Shown here: one piece after another, positions 44,780-55,265 of the stretch
Position numbering within the stretch: position 1 is the stretch's first letter
Layout: each line of letters starts with the position of its first letter
Assembly (NCBI GenBank): GCA_021805865.1
Contig: JAJZDX010000029.1
Span: 1-55,265 of the forward strand
Length of the DNA stretch: 55,265 bases
From: Pseudomonadota bacterium
Lineage (GTDB): Bacteria > Pseudomonadota > Gammaproteobacteria > Steroidobacterales > Steroidobacteraceae
Direction of reading: 5' to 3'
Made by a program: the position numbers and the translations under genes
Notes under the pieces: model-generated
Seen by the model: the letters and a program-made list of their open reading frames with translations, nothing else
What the model was told of the DNA's origin: nothing
Databases searched by the model: none

Positions 44780-44800
44780 ATTTTTACAGTAGTATAATTG
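44780..44800 (+). promoter_or_regulatory. Promoter-like element before MttB 2
   Basis: A TATAAT -10-like hexamer (44793-44798) preceded by TTTTTACAGTAG. No good -35 at 16-18 nt. The AT-rich tract resembles, in the reverse direction, the box at 46458 only loosely. Confidence 0.4.
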
Positions 44801-44882
44801 CAGCAGCGGGCCGGTGTCGATCGACGGCTCGCGTGCCCGTAGCGCAGCGGCTGATCTGTCGAGAGATGCCCGGGAGCACCTC

Positions 44883-46421
44883 ATGAGCGACCCCGTGATC
44901 CCAATTCGTCGCGCCCGCGAGAGCAGGCGTGCGCGCGCCCGCGCCCCCGCGGAGAAATACCCGTACATCCGGCGGCGATTGCCGCCTGTGGATCTGCTGA
45001 GCTCGGAGGCCGTCGAGATCATCGAGGCGAATGCGGAAACGATCCTCGAGGAAATCGGCATCGAGCTGCGGCGCGACCCGGAGTCGCTGCGCCTGTGGCG
45101 GGAGGCGGGAGCGGACGTGAAGGGCGAGCGGGTGCACATCCCGCGGGGGCTCGCCCGGCATCTTCTCTTGAGCGCTCCGTCGGTGTTCACCCTCTTTGCC
45201 CGCAACCCCGAGCGCAACGTCCGTTTCGGCGGCGAGGCGACCGTCTTCTCTCCCGTGGGCGGGCCGCCGTTCGTGAGCGACCTCGACCGTGGCCGCCGCT
45301 ACGGAACACTCGAGGATCTGCACAATTTCATCAAGCTCGCGCACATGGCGCCCGCGATTCATTTCTCCGGCGGCAGCATGTGCGAGCCGATGGAAATTCC
45401 TGCGGGCAAGCGGCACCTCGACGTGCAGTACGCCTTCTTCCGGTATTCGGACCAGGGTTGTGAGGCCACGCCGGAGACCGAAGGGCACGCCGCCGATGCG
45501 ATCGCGCTCGCACAGATTCTGTTCGGCGGGGACTACCTGCAGACGCACCCGGTCGTGCTCGGCAACATCAACTCGAACTCCCCGCTCGTCTATGACGGAC
45601 GGATGCTCGGGGCGCTGCGGCAGTTTGCCAGCCACAACCAGGGTACGATCGTGGTACCGGCCATGCTCGCCGGCGCCATGGGTCCCGTGACGCCCGCCGG
45701 CTGCATGGCCGAGCTGCTGGCCGAGACGCTGTGTGGCATGGCGCTCACGCAGATCGTCCGCCCCGGCGCCCCGGTGATTTTCGGCTCGTTCGTCGGCGCG
45801 ATCTCCATGCGCACGGGAGCGCCGACGTTCGGCACTCCGGAAGCGACGCAGATGATTTTCGCCACGGCTCAGCTTGCCCGCCGGCTGCGGCTTCCCTGCC
45901 GCAGCGGCGGCTCGCTGTGCTCCTCAAAGGTCGTCGATGCCCAGGCCGGCTACGAGAGCGCGAACACGCTGCTGCCCACGCTGCTCGCCGGAGTCAATCT
46001 CGTGACTCATGCGGCCGGCTGGCTCGAAGGCGGGCTCGTCGCGAGCTACGAGAAGTTCGTGGTGGATGCGGACCAGTGCGCGATGATGCAGAGCCTCGCG
46101 CAGGGCATGGACCTGTCCGAGCGCGGCCAGGCGCTCGATGCGATCCGCGAGGTCGGCCCTGGAAGCCACTTTCTCGGCTGCGCGCACACCCAAGCCAACT
46201 TCGAGGCCGCGTTCCATCAGTCGGCGGTCGCGGACTACTCCTCGTACGAGCAATGGTCGCAGGAGGGACGGCTCACCGCGGAGCAGCGCGCCAACCGCGT
46301 GTGGAAGAGAATGCTGGCGGAGTATCAGGACCCGGGGATCGACCCCGCGCGCGATGAAGCCATGCGCGAGTTCATCGCGCGGCGCAAGGCGCAGTTGCCC
46401 GACCAGATCAGCGAGGAATGA
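44883..46421 (+). CDS. MttB-family (non-pyrrolysine) methyltransferase 2
   Basis: A 512-residue member of the MTTB superfamily. Signature-like stretches: EEIGIELRRDPESLRLWREAGADV, PAIHFSGGSMCEPMEIP, VLGNINSNSPLVYDGRML, SHNQGTIVVPAMLAGAMGPVTPAGC and GTPEATQMIFATAQLARRLRLP. The frame is free of stop codons, so there is no pyrrolysine. The start is ATG 44883 (GGGAG upstream); an in-frame upstream ATG lies in the promoter region. It is followed 121 nt later by a second TMADH-type gene, mirroring the MttB 1/flavoprotein 1 pair. Substrate unknown; it differs enough from MttB 1 to expect a different amine. Confidence 0.87.
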   Translation: MSDPVIPIRRARESRRARARAPAEKYPYIRRRLPPVDLLSSEAVEIIEANAETILEEIGIELRRDPESLRLWREAGADVKGERVHIPRGLARHLLLSAPSVFTLFARNPERNVRFGGEATVFSPVGGPPFVSDLDRGRRYGTLEDLHNFIKLAHMAPAIHFSGGSMCEPMEIPAGKRHLDVQYAFFRYSDQGCEATPETEGHAADAIALAQILFGGDYLQTHPVVLGNINSNSPLVYDGRMLGALRQFASHNQGTIVVPAMLAGAMGPVTPAGCMAELLAETLCGMALTQIVRPGAPVIFGSFVGAISMRTGAPTFGTPEATQMIFATAQLARRLRLPCRSGGSLCSSKVVDAQAGYESANTLLPTLLAGVNLVTHAAGWLEGGLVASYEKFVVDADQCAMMQSLAQGMDLSERGQALDAIREVGPGSHFLGCAHTQANFEAAFHQSAVADYSSYEQWSQEGRLTAEQRANRVWKRMLAEYQDPGIDPARDEAMREFIARRKAQLPDQISEE

Positions 46422-46439
46422 GGCGGATCGGCGACCAGG

Positions 46440-46476
46440 TTGCCAGCGTCCGGTCTCTTATTGTACGATCGAATAA
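46440..46476 (+). promoter_or_regulatory. Promoter with shared box before flavoprotein 2
   Basis: A -35 TTGCCA (46440-46445), 18-nt spacer and -10 TACGAT (46464-46469) lie inside the longer box TTATTGTACGATCG (46458-46471). The same layout, with TTGACA and TTATTGTACGATTG, precedes MttB 3 at 53427-53458. The two sites agree in 13 of 14 box positions. The box extends past a normal -10, so it may also be an operator; TTATT-9nt-AATAA is an inverted repeat. Confidence 0.55.
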
Positions 46477-46542
46477 CAACAACCGCCCCTGATCCGATCA
46501 TGCGGCCGGGGCGGCGGAGCAACGATCCGAAGGCTCTCTGTC

Positions 46543-48632
46543 ATGCCTCGCAATCCCCGCTACGACGTCCTGTTCGAGCCCGTGCGGATCGGCCCGGTCA
46601 CGGCTCCCAACCGGTTCTATGCGGTGCCCCACGCGAGCGGCATGACGAATGCCATGCCGCGCATGCGGGCGGCGTTCAGGGAAGCGAAGGCTGAGGGCGG
46701 CTGGGGCGTGGTCTGCACCGGCTACGTTTCCATCGATCCCGCTTCGGACGACGCTCCCCTGCCCTATGCGACGCTGTGGGATGACGATGACGTGCGCTCC
46801 CACGCGATGATGACGGAAGCGGTTCACCGGCACGGGGCGCTCGCCGGCATCGAGCTCTGGCACGGAGGCGGCTCGGTCATGAATCGGCTCACTCGGACGC
46901 CCTCCATGTCTCCCTCGGGCACCGCCTGGATGCCGACGCACGTCAGCTACATCGGCAACCAGCGCCCGCGGATCATGGACATCCAGGACATTCGCGGCCT
47001 GCTCGATGCGCAGAGGCGGGCCGCGCGCCTGGCGCGCAGCGCCGGCTTCGACATCGTGTACGTATACGCGGGAATGGGCTACCTGCCCCACGAATTTCTC
47101 CTGCCCGAATGGAATCACCGCACGGACTCCTACGGCGGCTGCCTCCGCAACCGCGCACGCATCGTCCGGGAACTGCTCGAAGTGACCCGCGAGGCGGTCG
47201 GTGACCGATGCGCGGTCGCGCTGCGGTCAGTCTCGAGGAGCTTCGCGCGCGGCCGAGCGAGCGAGCGCCCTCGGAAGCGCACGAGCTCGTGCAGCTGCTC
47301 GCGGAGTTGCCGGACCTCTGGGACGTGAAAATGGATTCCGAGACGACCGATTGCGCGCCATCCCGCTTCGCGCCCGAGGGCAGCCACGAGCCGGTGATTT
47401 CCTTCGTCAAGTCGATCACGGGCAGGCCGGTCGTCGGTGTCGGCCGCTTCACCTCCCCTGATGCGATGGTGGGGCAGATTCGCCGCGGAGTGCTCGATCT
47501 CATCGGTGGCGCCCGGCCGTCGATCGCCGATCCGTTCCTGCCGAAGAAGGTCGGCGAGGGCCGCGAGGAAGACATCCGGGAGTGCATCGGCTGCAACATC
47601 TGCATCTCGAGCTGGCACGACTGTGTTCCGGTCCGCTGCACGCAAAATCCCACCATCGGCGAGGAATGGCGCCGGCAGTGGCATCCGGAGCGCGTGCCGG
47701 CCGCGCCACACGCCGCGACCGTGCTCGTGGTGGGCGGCGGACCCGCCGGCCTGGAGTGCGCACTGACGCTCGGCCGGCGAGGGTACGAGGTCATGCTGGC
47801 GGAGGCCGCGGATGAGCTCGGAGGGCGACTGCGCTTCGAGACGCGCCTGCCGAGGCTCGCGACCTGGTCGCGTGTTCTTGACTGGCGACGCAGTCAGCTG
47901 CAGCGCCTGGGGAACGTCACGATGTACCCCGGCAACCGGCTCACCGCGGACGAGATCCTGGAACTGCATCCGGCACACGTGGTGGCAGCCACCGGTTCGC
48001 GGTGGGTGCCCTTGCTCTACACACCTCTGGAGGTCCCCTCGGGCACGCTCCTCGGTCCCAATGTCTTCACACCCGATGACATTGCCGCCGGCACGCGCCT
48101 CGAAGACCCCGTCGTCGTGTTTGATTTCGATAATTACTACATGGGCTCCGCCCTGGCCGAGCACCTGGCGGGCACCGGCCACCACGTGAGCTACGCGACC
48201 CCCTCGGGACTCGTTTCCGCCTGGTCCATCATGACCAACGAGCAGCCGCAGACGTACCGCGCGCTCGCCGATGCGGGTGTCGGAGTGCACACGCTGACAC
48301 GCGTCGAGTCATTCGAAGGCGACGAGGTGACGCTCGTCAACGTCTTCACCTCCGCGCGCACGCGCCTGCCTTGCCGGGCGCTGGTGATCGTGGGCGCACG
48401 TCTGCCGGAGGACGCCTTGTACCGGGAACTGACCACCCGGCGGGAAGAGCTCGTTGCAGCCGGTGTCGCCTCGATCACCCGGATCGGGGATGCGCTCGCG
48501 CCGGGAGCCATCGCTCACGCCGTTTACAGCGGCCACCGCCACGGGCGTGAGCTCGACGCAAGCGATGCGGAGCGCGCATTGCGGCGCGACGCACCGGTCC
48601 GTACCGTGATCCATGCGCCGACGTCGGCGTGA
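46543..48632 (+). pseudogene. Trimethylamine dehydrogenase-type flavoprotein 2 (frameshifted)
   Basis: A second TMADH-type gene broken by one frameshift. The frame from 46543 carries the FMN domain to GDRCAVALR; from about 47227 the protein continues in another frame (SLEELRARP...PDLWDVKMDS), to CIGCNIC, VVGGGPAGLECA and the FAD domain. Restoring one T at 47227 (CGGTCAGT to CGGTTCAGT) rejoins the two parts with FS, the residues found in copy 1. At the flavin-linking position Ala31 replaces Cys, and YAGM replaces the YPTH motif, so even an intact protein would differ in chemistry. True mutation or read error cannot be told apart here. Confidence 0.8.
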
Positions 48633-48759
48633 CACCGGCGCGCCGCGGCCCCCCCTGGCGCGCGGCGGCGAAAACTCCCCCCCATGCCGGCACAGGCATC
48701 GCCGGATGACGAGCAGGCCAATCAGCTCAACAACCGAAGCGCTCTGGAGGCTGTGAGTC

Positions 48760-50841
48760 ATGCGCAGATCGACCGTGACGATTCTCATCCTGCTGCTGTC
48801 GGTCGGGCTCGCCCCGGCCCGAGGCAGCGCGAGCGCGGCGCCGCGGCGATACGCAAGCCCCTCGCCGCCCCGGTATGGGTTCACCATGGAGCGGACCCGC
48901 ATCCCGATGCGCAACGGCATCACGCTCGCCGCCACACTCTACATGCCGACCGGAGCGCCGCAGGGCGCCCGCTTCCCGGCCATTCTGAACTACCTGCCTT
49001 ATCGCAAGGACGACGACTCGGCCCAGGAGCAATACGGCATCTTCAGCTACTTCGCCCGACGCGGCTTCGTGGGCGCGGCGGTCGACATCCAGGGCTTTGG
49101 CGACAGCGGCGGCGCGCCACCGGACCGCGAGTATTCGGCCGCGGAGCGCCACGACGGTGAGCGGGTCATCGCATGGCTCGCGCGCCAGCCCTGGTCGAAC
49201 GGCAAGGTGGGAATGTTCGGCATTTCCTGGGGCGGCTTCAATTCCATCCAGATGGCGATGCGCAATCCGCCGGCGCTGAAGGCGATCATCGCGGTGGATG
49301 GGACCAACAGGCTGTTCAAGGACGACATTCATTACATCGATGGGATCTTCCACGTCGATGAATACGAGCTGTACATGGATCTCTCCCAGGGTATCAGCGG
49401 AGCGCCGGATTTCTCCCTGGCAGAGAGCGTGATCGGACCGCGCATGAACTCCAGGCCCTGGACGCTCACCTACATGGAGCATCAGCGTGACGGGGCGTTC
49501 TGGCACAGCCCCGAGCGGCCGCTGTCGGCCATCCACGTGCCCTGCTTCCTGATCGGCGGGCTGCACGACGGCTACCGCGACAGCATCCCGCGCATGCTCG
49601 AGCAAGTCCCCGCGCCGGTGAAGGCGTGGATCGGCCCCTGGAACCACTCCTGGCCAGACGACAGCGACTACGGTCCGCTCTACGGCTGGCGCGACCAGGC
49701 CGTGCGCTGGTTCGACTACTGGCTCAAGGGACGAAACACGGGCGTTCTCTCCGATCCCAGGCTGATGATCTACCTGCAGCACTGGTACCCGCCCGGCTCG
49801 CAGGATCAAAACATCCCTGGGCTCTGGCGGGCATACGACAAATGGCCTCCCCGGGGCAGATGGCAGGAGCGGCTGTACCTGCAGCCCGATCACGCCCTGG
49901 ATGCCGAGGCGGCCGCCTCGGGACGGGACCGGCTGCGCTATGTGCCCTCGACGGGCAGGAACAGCGGCATCTTCTGGTGGGGGGACTTGCAGCCCGACCA
50001 GCGTCCCGTCGATGCGCACAGCCTCCTCTACGAGACCAAGCCGCTGTCGCATGAGGTCGCCATCATCGGCTTCCCTCATGTGATGTTGCGCGCGGCGGCC
50101 AGTGCGCCGCTCGCGGACTGGTTTGCCCGGCTGGAGGACGTCGCCCCCGACGGCCGCGTCACCCTCATCACCGGCGCGGGCCTGAACGGCGCCCAGCGCA
50201 ACTCGATGTCGCATCCCAAATACCTGGTGCCCGGCAGGTTCTATACGTTCTCGTTCAACCTGCATCTGGCCTCGTACGTGTTCCCGAAGGGGCACCGCAT
50301 CCGCCTGGCCCTCTCCAACGCCATGTGGCCGATGGCCTGGCCCACGCCCTATCGCATGCACACGACCGTCCGGCTCGGCGGCCCGCGCGCATCCTGGATC
50401 GATCTGCCGCGCGTGCCGCTCGAGGGACGGGCTCCGCCGCCATCGTTGCTCACGCGCCCGCGTCCGGTCGCGAGACTGGCGGACATCAACGGCAGCGATG
50501 ATCTCTGGCCGGCCTCCTACAAGGTGCTGCCCGACAAGGATGGCCGCAGCCGCGTCCTCTGGCACGGCACGAGCAACACCCGCTTTCCGTGGGGCCTGAT
50601 GCAGCGACGCGAATCGCTCACCTACGAGGTCGATAACGCAAACCCCGCCGACGCGGAGGACATCGGCAAAGCGCTGTACGCCCAGACAGCCGGTGGGCAC
50701 ACGCTCACCTGGCGCAGCCGCCTCTCGGTCCGCAGCGACCTGCATGATTTCTTCTACGAGTACACGCGCACGCTGCTGCGCGACGGCAAGGTGGTCATCT
50801 CGAGAACCTGGAGGAAGACCATTCCGCGCGACCATCAGTAG
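48760..50841 (+). CDS. CocE/NonD-family serine hydrolase (secreted)
   Basis: A 693-residue hydrolase with a signal peptide (about 1-27). The X-Pro dipeptidyl-peptidase S15-like alpha/beta core shows FPAILNYLPYRKDDD, nucleophile Ser in MFGISWGGFNSIQMAM, Asp near GGLHDGYRDS, His in IGPWNHSWPDD and a C-terminal jelly-roll domain beginning about residue 420. CocE-like enzymes cleave esters or acyl-amide bonds; the physiological substrate is unknown. A good GGAGG site precedes the ATG. Situated between quaternary amine genes, it could release an amine from an ester, but no direct evidence exists. Confidence 0.86.
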   Translation: MRRSTVTILILLLSVGLAPARGSASAAPRRYASPSPPRYGFTMERTRIPMRNGITLAATLYMPTGAPQGARFPAILNYLPYRKDDDSAQEQYGIFSYFARRGFVGAAVDIQGFGDSGGAPPDREYSAAERHDGERVIAWLARQPWSNGKVGMFGISWGGFNSIQMAMRNPPALKAIIAVDGTNRLFKDDIHYIDGIFHVDEYELYMDLSQGISGAPDFSLAESVIGPRMNSRPWTLTYMEHQRDGAFWHSPERPLSAIHVPCFLIGGLHDGYRDSIPRMLEQVPAPVKAWIGPWNHSWPDDSDYGPLYGWRDQAVRWFDYWLKGRNTGVLSDPRLMIYLQHWYPPGSQDQNIPGLWRAYDKWPPRGRWQERLYLQPDHALDAEAAASGRDRLRYVPSTGRNSGIFWWGDLQPDQRPVDAHSLLYETKPLSHEVAIIGFPHVMLRAAASAPLADWFARLEDVAPDGRVTLITGAGLNGAQRNSMSHPKYLVPGRFYTFSFNLHLASYVFPKGHRIRLALSNAMWPMAWPTPYRMHTTVRLGGPRASWIDLPRVPLEGRAPPPSLLTRPRPVARLADINGSDDLWPASYKVLPDKDGRSRVLWHGTSNTRFPWGLMQRRESLTYEVDNANPADAEDIGKALYAQTAGGHTLTWRSRLSVRSDLHDFFYEYTRTLLRDGKVVISRTWRKTIPRDHQ

Positions 50842-51292
50842 CGCCCCGGGCGGCTCGCCGGACTCATCCGCCCAGGCGCGCCCGCCGGGAATCACCGCGG
50901 TGAGGCGGGCTCTCGGTCCATCCCGCGGCAAAGACAAGCCGGCCACTCGGGGCGCCGCGGGCGCGCCGACCCTCTCACCGCCGGACCCAAACCAGTTATA
51001 ATCGCCGCCACTCGAGACCTCACCGGCCCGGGCCCGGGGGCATCGCGCTGCGGATGCGGCTCCTCCCGCCCCCGAAGGCTTTCAGGTCACGGTGGCTCGA
51101 GGCAGCAAGACTATCGTCATCTTGCGCCGGCGGCGCCATTTCGATGCGAGAAGCTCATGGCGAAGCGTCGGTTTCGTTGCCGTTTGACGGACGCGCGGCG
51201 AGGATGCGGCCACAGCGGGGGATCGCCGCGGGCGGGCGTGATTCGCCGGCGGGCGTGCCGCAGCGCTCGACATCGACAGACTGGATTGAGGC
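50842..51292. other. Intergenic region before the BetI-like gene
   Basis: About 450 bases with no convincing gene; frames there are composition artefacts. One TATAAT (50997-51002) stands in an AT-richer spot but has no good -35 partner and lies about 290 nt before the next start codon. Confidence 0.45.
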
Positions 51293-51949
51293 ATGGCCAA
51301 AGAACAGCACGCGCCGAAATTCCGCCGCGCCTCCCCGAGCGTGCGCCGCGAGGCGCTGATCGAGGCAACCCTGGCGTGTCTGCGCAAGTACGGGCACGAT
51401 GGCGTATCCGCAAGACGCATCGCCGCCGAGGCGGGCGTGTCGGCGGGCCTGATCACACACCATTTTCCGAGCATCTCGGCGCTGGTCGCCGCCTCGTACG
51501 AGACGCTCGCGATGTCGCTGCTGAGCTCGATCCGCCAGCATGCGCGCGAAGTCGGCGCGACCCCGCGCGAGCGGCTGCGGCGCTTTTTCGAGGCCTCCTT
51601 CGCGCCGGCGCTCATCGAGCCGGGCCTGTTCAACACGTGGCTCGTTTTCTGGAGCATGATCGCGCACGATGCCCGCATGCGCGCCGTGCAGGATCGCACT
51701 TATGTCGCCTATCGGGCGGCGCTCGAGTCTCTGCTCGGACAGCTGCGCACGACCGAGGGCGTCCCCGCCTTCCGATTGCGGCCGGCCGGGATCGCGCTCG
51801 CGGCGCTGCTCGATGGACTGTGGATCGAGGCGAGCCTGAACCCCCGCGCCTTCAAGCCCGCGGAGGCCGTCTGCCTGTGCGAGGACTGGACGAACGCGCT
51901 GTGCTCGGGCGCATTCCCGAGCCTGCTCGCCCGCCAGCCCCGCGGTTGA
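51293..51949 (+). CDS. BetI-like TetR-family regulator
   Basis: A 218-residue repressor very similar in layout to BetI, the choline-sensing repressor. The HTH is RREALIEATLACLRKYGHDGVSARRIAAEAGVSAGLITHHFPS; the ligand domain holds LVFWSMIAHDARMRAVQ and the family-typical GIALAALLDGLWIEASLNP near the end. The ATG at 51293 has GAGG just before. No betA or betB is in the window. Its targets could be the nearby MFS and MttB 3 genes, or the TTATTGTACGAT box. Ligands of such proteins are choline or betaine-like cations. Confidence 0.86.
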   Translation: MAKEQHAPKFRRASPSVRREALIEATLACLRKYGHDGVSARRIAAEAGVSAGLITHHFPSISALVAASYETLAMSLLSSIRQHAREVGATPRERLRRFFEASFAPALIEPGLFNTWLVFWSMIAHDARMRAVQDRTYVAYRAALESLLGQLRTTEGVPAFRLRPAGIALAALLDGLWIEASLNPRAFKPAEAVCLCEDWTNALCSGAFPSLLARQPRG

Positions 51950-51968
51950 GGCGGCTGCGCGGCAGCCT

Positions 51969-53309
51969 TCACGCAGGCTTGCGAACCGGCCCGGCCGCGC
52001 CGGCGGACGCCGCTCCGGTCACGAGCTCATCGGCGTCGATCCCGAGCCAGATCAGGGCGGCCACCACGGCACAGAGGCTGCCGATCGCGAACGCGGCGCC
52101 CCAGGCGTGCCTGCCCGAGAACCAGGCGACCACGGGTATGCCGATGATGCCACCGAGATTGCCGCCGGTGTTGAGCACTCCCCCGATCGCCATCGAATCA
52201 CTGCGGCCCACTGCCATCGACGCGGCCCAGTAGGAGGCCTCATTGAGCTCGATGCAGCCGAAGGAGGCGGTGAGCGCCCCCACGGCGAGGTACGGGCTCG
52301 CAGTCCGGGTCGCGATGAGCAGCAGAGCGCCCGCGACGGGCAGCGACACCAGAGGCAGCAGCCGAAATCCCCGCGCCGAGCCGACCTTCTCACACAGCCG
52401 CGCGGTGACAAGACCGCCGATGCCGGCGCCGAGGCTGCCGGCGATCGGAGGCGCCACGGACAGCCAGCCGCTTTCCAGAACCGGAAAATGACGCTGCTGG
52501 ATGAGATAAAGAAAGCACCAGTTGGCGATCAGGTAGAAAACGTAGTTCATCAGCAGATACGACACGCTGAGCAGCGCGGTATTGCGATGCCCGAGCATGC
52601 GCAGCAGGCGCCGCACGGAAATCTTCGCATCCACCGTCGCGTACGCGACCTCCCCGAGCTCGGCCAGCTCCGCGGGCGAGACAGCCCGGTGCTCGCGCGG
52701 CGTGTTGCGCGCGTACCAGGCCCAGAGCGCGACCACCAGGACCGCCGGCACGCTCGACCAGGCGAGCGCCCGCTGCCAGCCGACGCTCTCCATGAGCACG
52801 GCAATGAGCGGCGGGGTGATCGCGGAGCCGAGATTGAGTCCCATGCTCTGCGCGCCCTGCACGAGCGACCATTGGCCGACGGGGAACCAGGTCTCGAAGA
52901 CACCGCTCGAGACGGGAAAGACTCCGCCTTGCGCCGCCCCGAGGAGGAACTGCGCCGCGACCAGCACGGCGAACAGGGCCGCGCCACCGAGAAACTCCGG
53001 CGCCACAGGAGTCACCATGATCGCAGCGAACGCCACGAGGCCGAAGGCCGTAAACGCCACGCGGGCACCAACCCTCTGTCCGATCAGACCGCCCGGCAGT
53101 TGAAAAAGCGCATAGCCGATGACGAAGGCCTGCTCGATCCAGCCGATCTGCAGCTGGGTGAGGTGCAGGTCCGGCATCATCTGCTCGGCGGTGATCGTCA
53201 CACTGGTGCGCTGCGCGTAGGCGATCAGCCCGAGCGTGAACAGCAACCCGAAGATCCGCCAGCGGATCCGCGGCCCGACCCCGTGCTTGTTGGATGACAT
53301 CGAGATCAT
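51969..53309 (-). CDS. MFS transporter (ACS-type)
   Basis: A 446-residue major facilitator with 12 predicted helices of the anion:cation symporter type (LFTLGLIAYAQRTSVTITAEQMMPDLHLTQLQIGWIEQAFVIGYALFQLPGG is split by typical loop residues). The short gene-end gap to the BetI-like gene is convergent (19 nt). It starts divergently from MttB 3, 192 bp apart. The substrate is not determined; uptake of a betaine, its breakdown product or a carboxylate is possible. ATG 53309 is used; ATG 53300 is an alternative. Confidence 0.86.
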   Translation of the reverse strand: MISMSSNKHGVGPRIRWRIFGLLFTLGLIAYAQRTSVTITAEQMMPDLHLTQLQIGWIEQAFVIGYALFQLPGGLIGQRVGARVAFTAFGLVAFAAIMVTPVAPEFLGGAALFAVLVAAQFLLGAAQGGVFPVSSGVFETWFPVGQWSLVQGAQSMGLNLGSAITPPLIAVLMESVGWQRALAWSSVPAVLVVALWAWYARNTPREHRAVSPAELAELGEVAYATVDAKISVRRLLRMLGHRNTALLSVSYLLMNYVFYLIANWCFLYLIQQRHFPVLESGWLSVAPPIAGSLGAGIGGLVTARLCEKVGSARGFRLLPLVSLPVAGALLLIATRTASPYLAVGALTASFGCIELNEASYWAASMAVGRSDSMAIGGVLNTGGNLGGIIGIPVVAWFSGRHAWGAAFAIGSLCAVVAALIWLGIDADELVTGAASAGAAGPVRKPA

Positions 53310-53426
53310 GATGCACGGATGTCATCGCCGGCCGCAAGCGCGCGCAACCTCCACACCGACGGCCGCCGGGATTGCCGCTGGCGTCCGCGCGGTCCGGCCG
53401 GTTGCCGCCGCGCCGCCGCACGATGA

Positions 53427-53465
53427 TTGACATCCGTCTGGCCGTTATTGTACGATTGTCTAATA
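53427..53465 (+). promoter_or_regulatory. Promoter with shared box before MttB 3
   Basis: A perfect -35 TTGACA (53427-53432), 18-nt spacer and -10 TACGAT (53451-53456) within the box TTATTGTACGATTG (53445-53458), the same design as at 46440-46471. The box ends 43 nt before the start codon. Confidence 0.6.
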
Positions 53466-53501
53466 GGTGCCCCTCACCAAGAGGGACGGACTGCCGCTTG
53501 C

Positions 53502-55031
<1,530 letters not shown>

Positions 55032-55140
55032 CCCGCGCAGGACCGGTGCTCGCGTATGGCGCTCGCGTGCGGCGCGCCGTAGGGATGCGGCAGTGACACA
55101 CAATCCGTCGCAATACATGGCTGAAAACGGGGTACCGGGC

Positions 55141-55265
55141 ATGACAGACGAGAGCGAGTTCAATCTGCGCGACCTGAACGATCAGGAGTTGACCGAGCAG
55201 GTGCATGACGATCTGTACAACGGACTGAGAGATGAGGTCGTCGAAGCGACTCGGATTTTCCTCGG
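55141..55265 (+). CDS. Corrinoid protein of the methyltransferase system (partial)
   Basis: The first 41 residues of a gene cut by the window end: MTDESEFNLRDL, then a section with ELTEQVHDDLYNGLRDEVVEA. This matches the N-terminal helical (cap) domain of MttC/MtgC-type corrinoid proteins, in which the DDLYxGLxxE element is typical. The cobalamin-binding His motif (DxHxxG) would lie beyond the window. A GGGG site is about 8 nt before the ATG; in-frame starts at 55093 (GTG) and 55117 exist. It follows MttB 3 by about 110 nt. It would carry the methyl group from MttB to a pterin methyltransferase. Confidence 0.75.
   Translation, partial: MTDESEFNLRDLNDQELTEQVHDDLYNGLRDEVVEATRIFL

Noticed and set aside
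48727-50946. Long minus-strand frame opposite the CocE-like gene
   Set aside because: Antisense shadow with repetitive basic/acidic composition and no domain.
53427-53501. Upstream extension of MttB 3
   Set aside because: It reads through the TTGACA/TACGAT promoter; the ATG at 53502 fits the family start better.

Overview
The window is GC-rich DNA from what looks like an aerobic gammaproteobacterium with TonB-dependent transport. The hints are the housekeeping neighbourhood (moe/moa genes, proBA, tesB, glgB, a DUF6763-type protein), the TonB receptors and a TPR-sulfotransferase. A Nevskiales/Steroidobacteraceae-like or Xanthomonadales-like host would fit, but this is inference.

Region 1 (1-9157) is one end of an integrated mobile element abutting tRNA-Arg(UCG). 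Next to the tRNA 3' end lies a tyrosine integrase. Then come a small HTH gene, a RepA helicase and a RepC initiator in the order of the IncQ repF-repA-repC operon. Beyond repC is a non-coding segment with 22-bp direct repeats and five perfect hairpins that looks like an oriV. After it lie a PilV-type minor pilin and TrbL. The other end is outside the window.

Region 2 (9158-27938) is chromosomal core: molybdenum cofactor synthesis (moeA, moaA, moaC, a mobA-moaD fusion, a moaE-moeB-rhodanese fusion), convergent proBA, a DUF6763-like acidic protein, a VIT/CCC1 metal transporter, a D-2-hydroxyacid dehydrogenase-like flavoprotein, the C-terminal remnant of a BtuB-like receptor, tesB, a thioredoxin-reductase-like ferredoxin reductase, a phosphodiesterase and glgB.

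Region 3 (28059-55265) is an accessory locus for quaternary amines. It holds a carnitine pathway: L-carnitine dehydrogenase fused to a thioesterase domain, a beta-keto acid cleavage enzyme, a free thioesterase, a secreted hydrolase resembling acylcarnitine hydrolases, a TonB receptor, an NCS1-type permease and a TetR regulator. The two carnitine promoter regions share one candidate operator. The rest holds three non-pyrrolysine MttB-family methyltransferases, two trimethylamine-dehydrogenase-type flavoproteins (one with a 1-nt frameshift), a BetI-like regulator, an MFS transporter and, cut by the window end, a corrinoid protein. Predicted flow: acylcarnitine to carnitine to 3-dehydrocarnitine to betainyl-CoA plus acetoacetate, then glycine betaine. 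Methyl groups would then leave through MttB/corrinoid transfer and oxidative flavoprotein demethylation. An oxygenase of the GbcAB type is not seen. The combination of aerobic carnitine breakdown with corrinoid methyl transfer is the most interesting content of the window.
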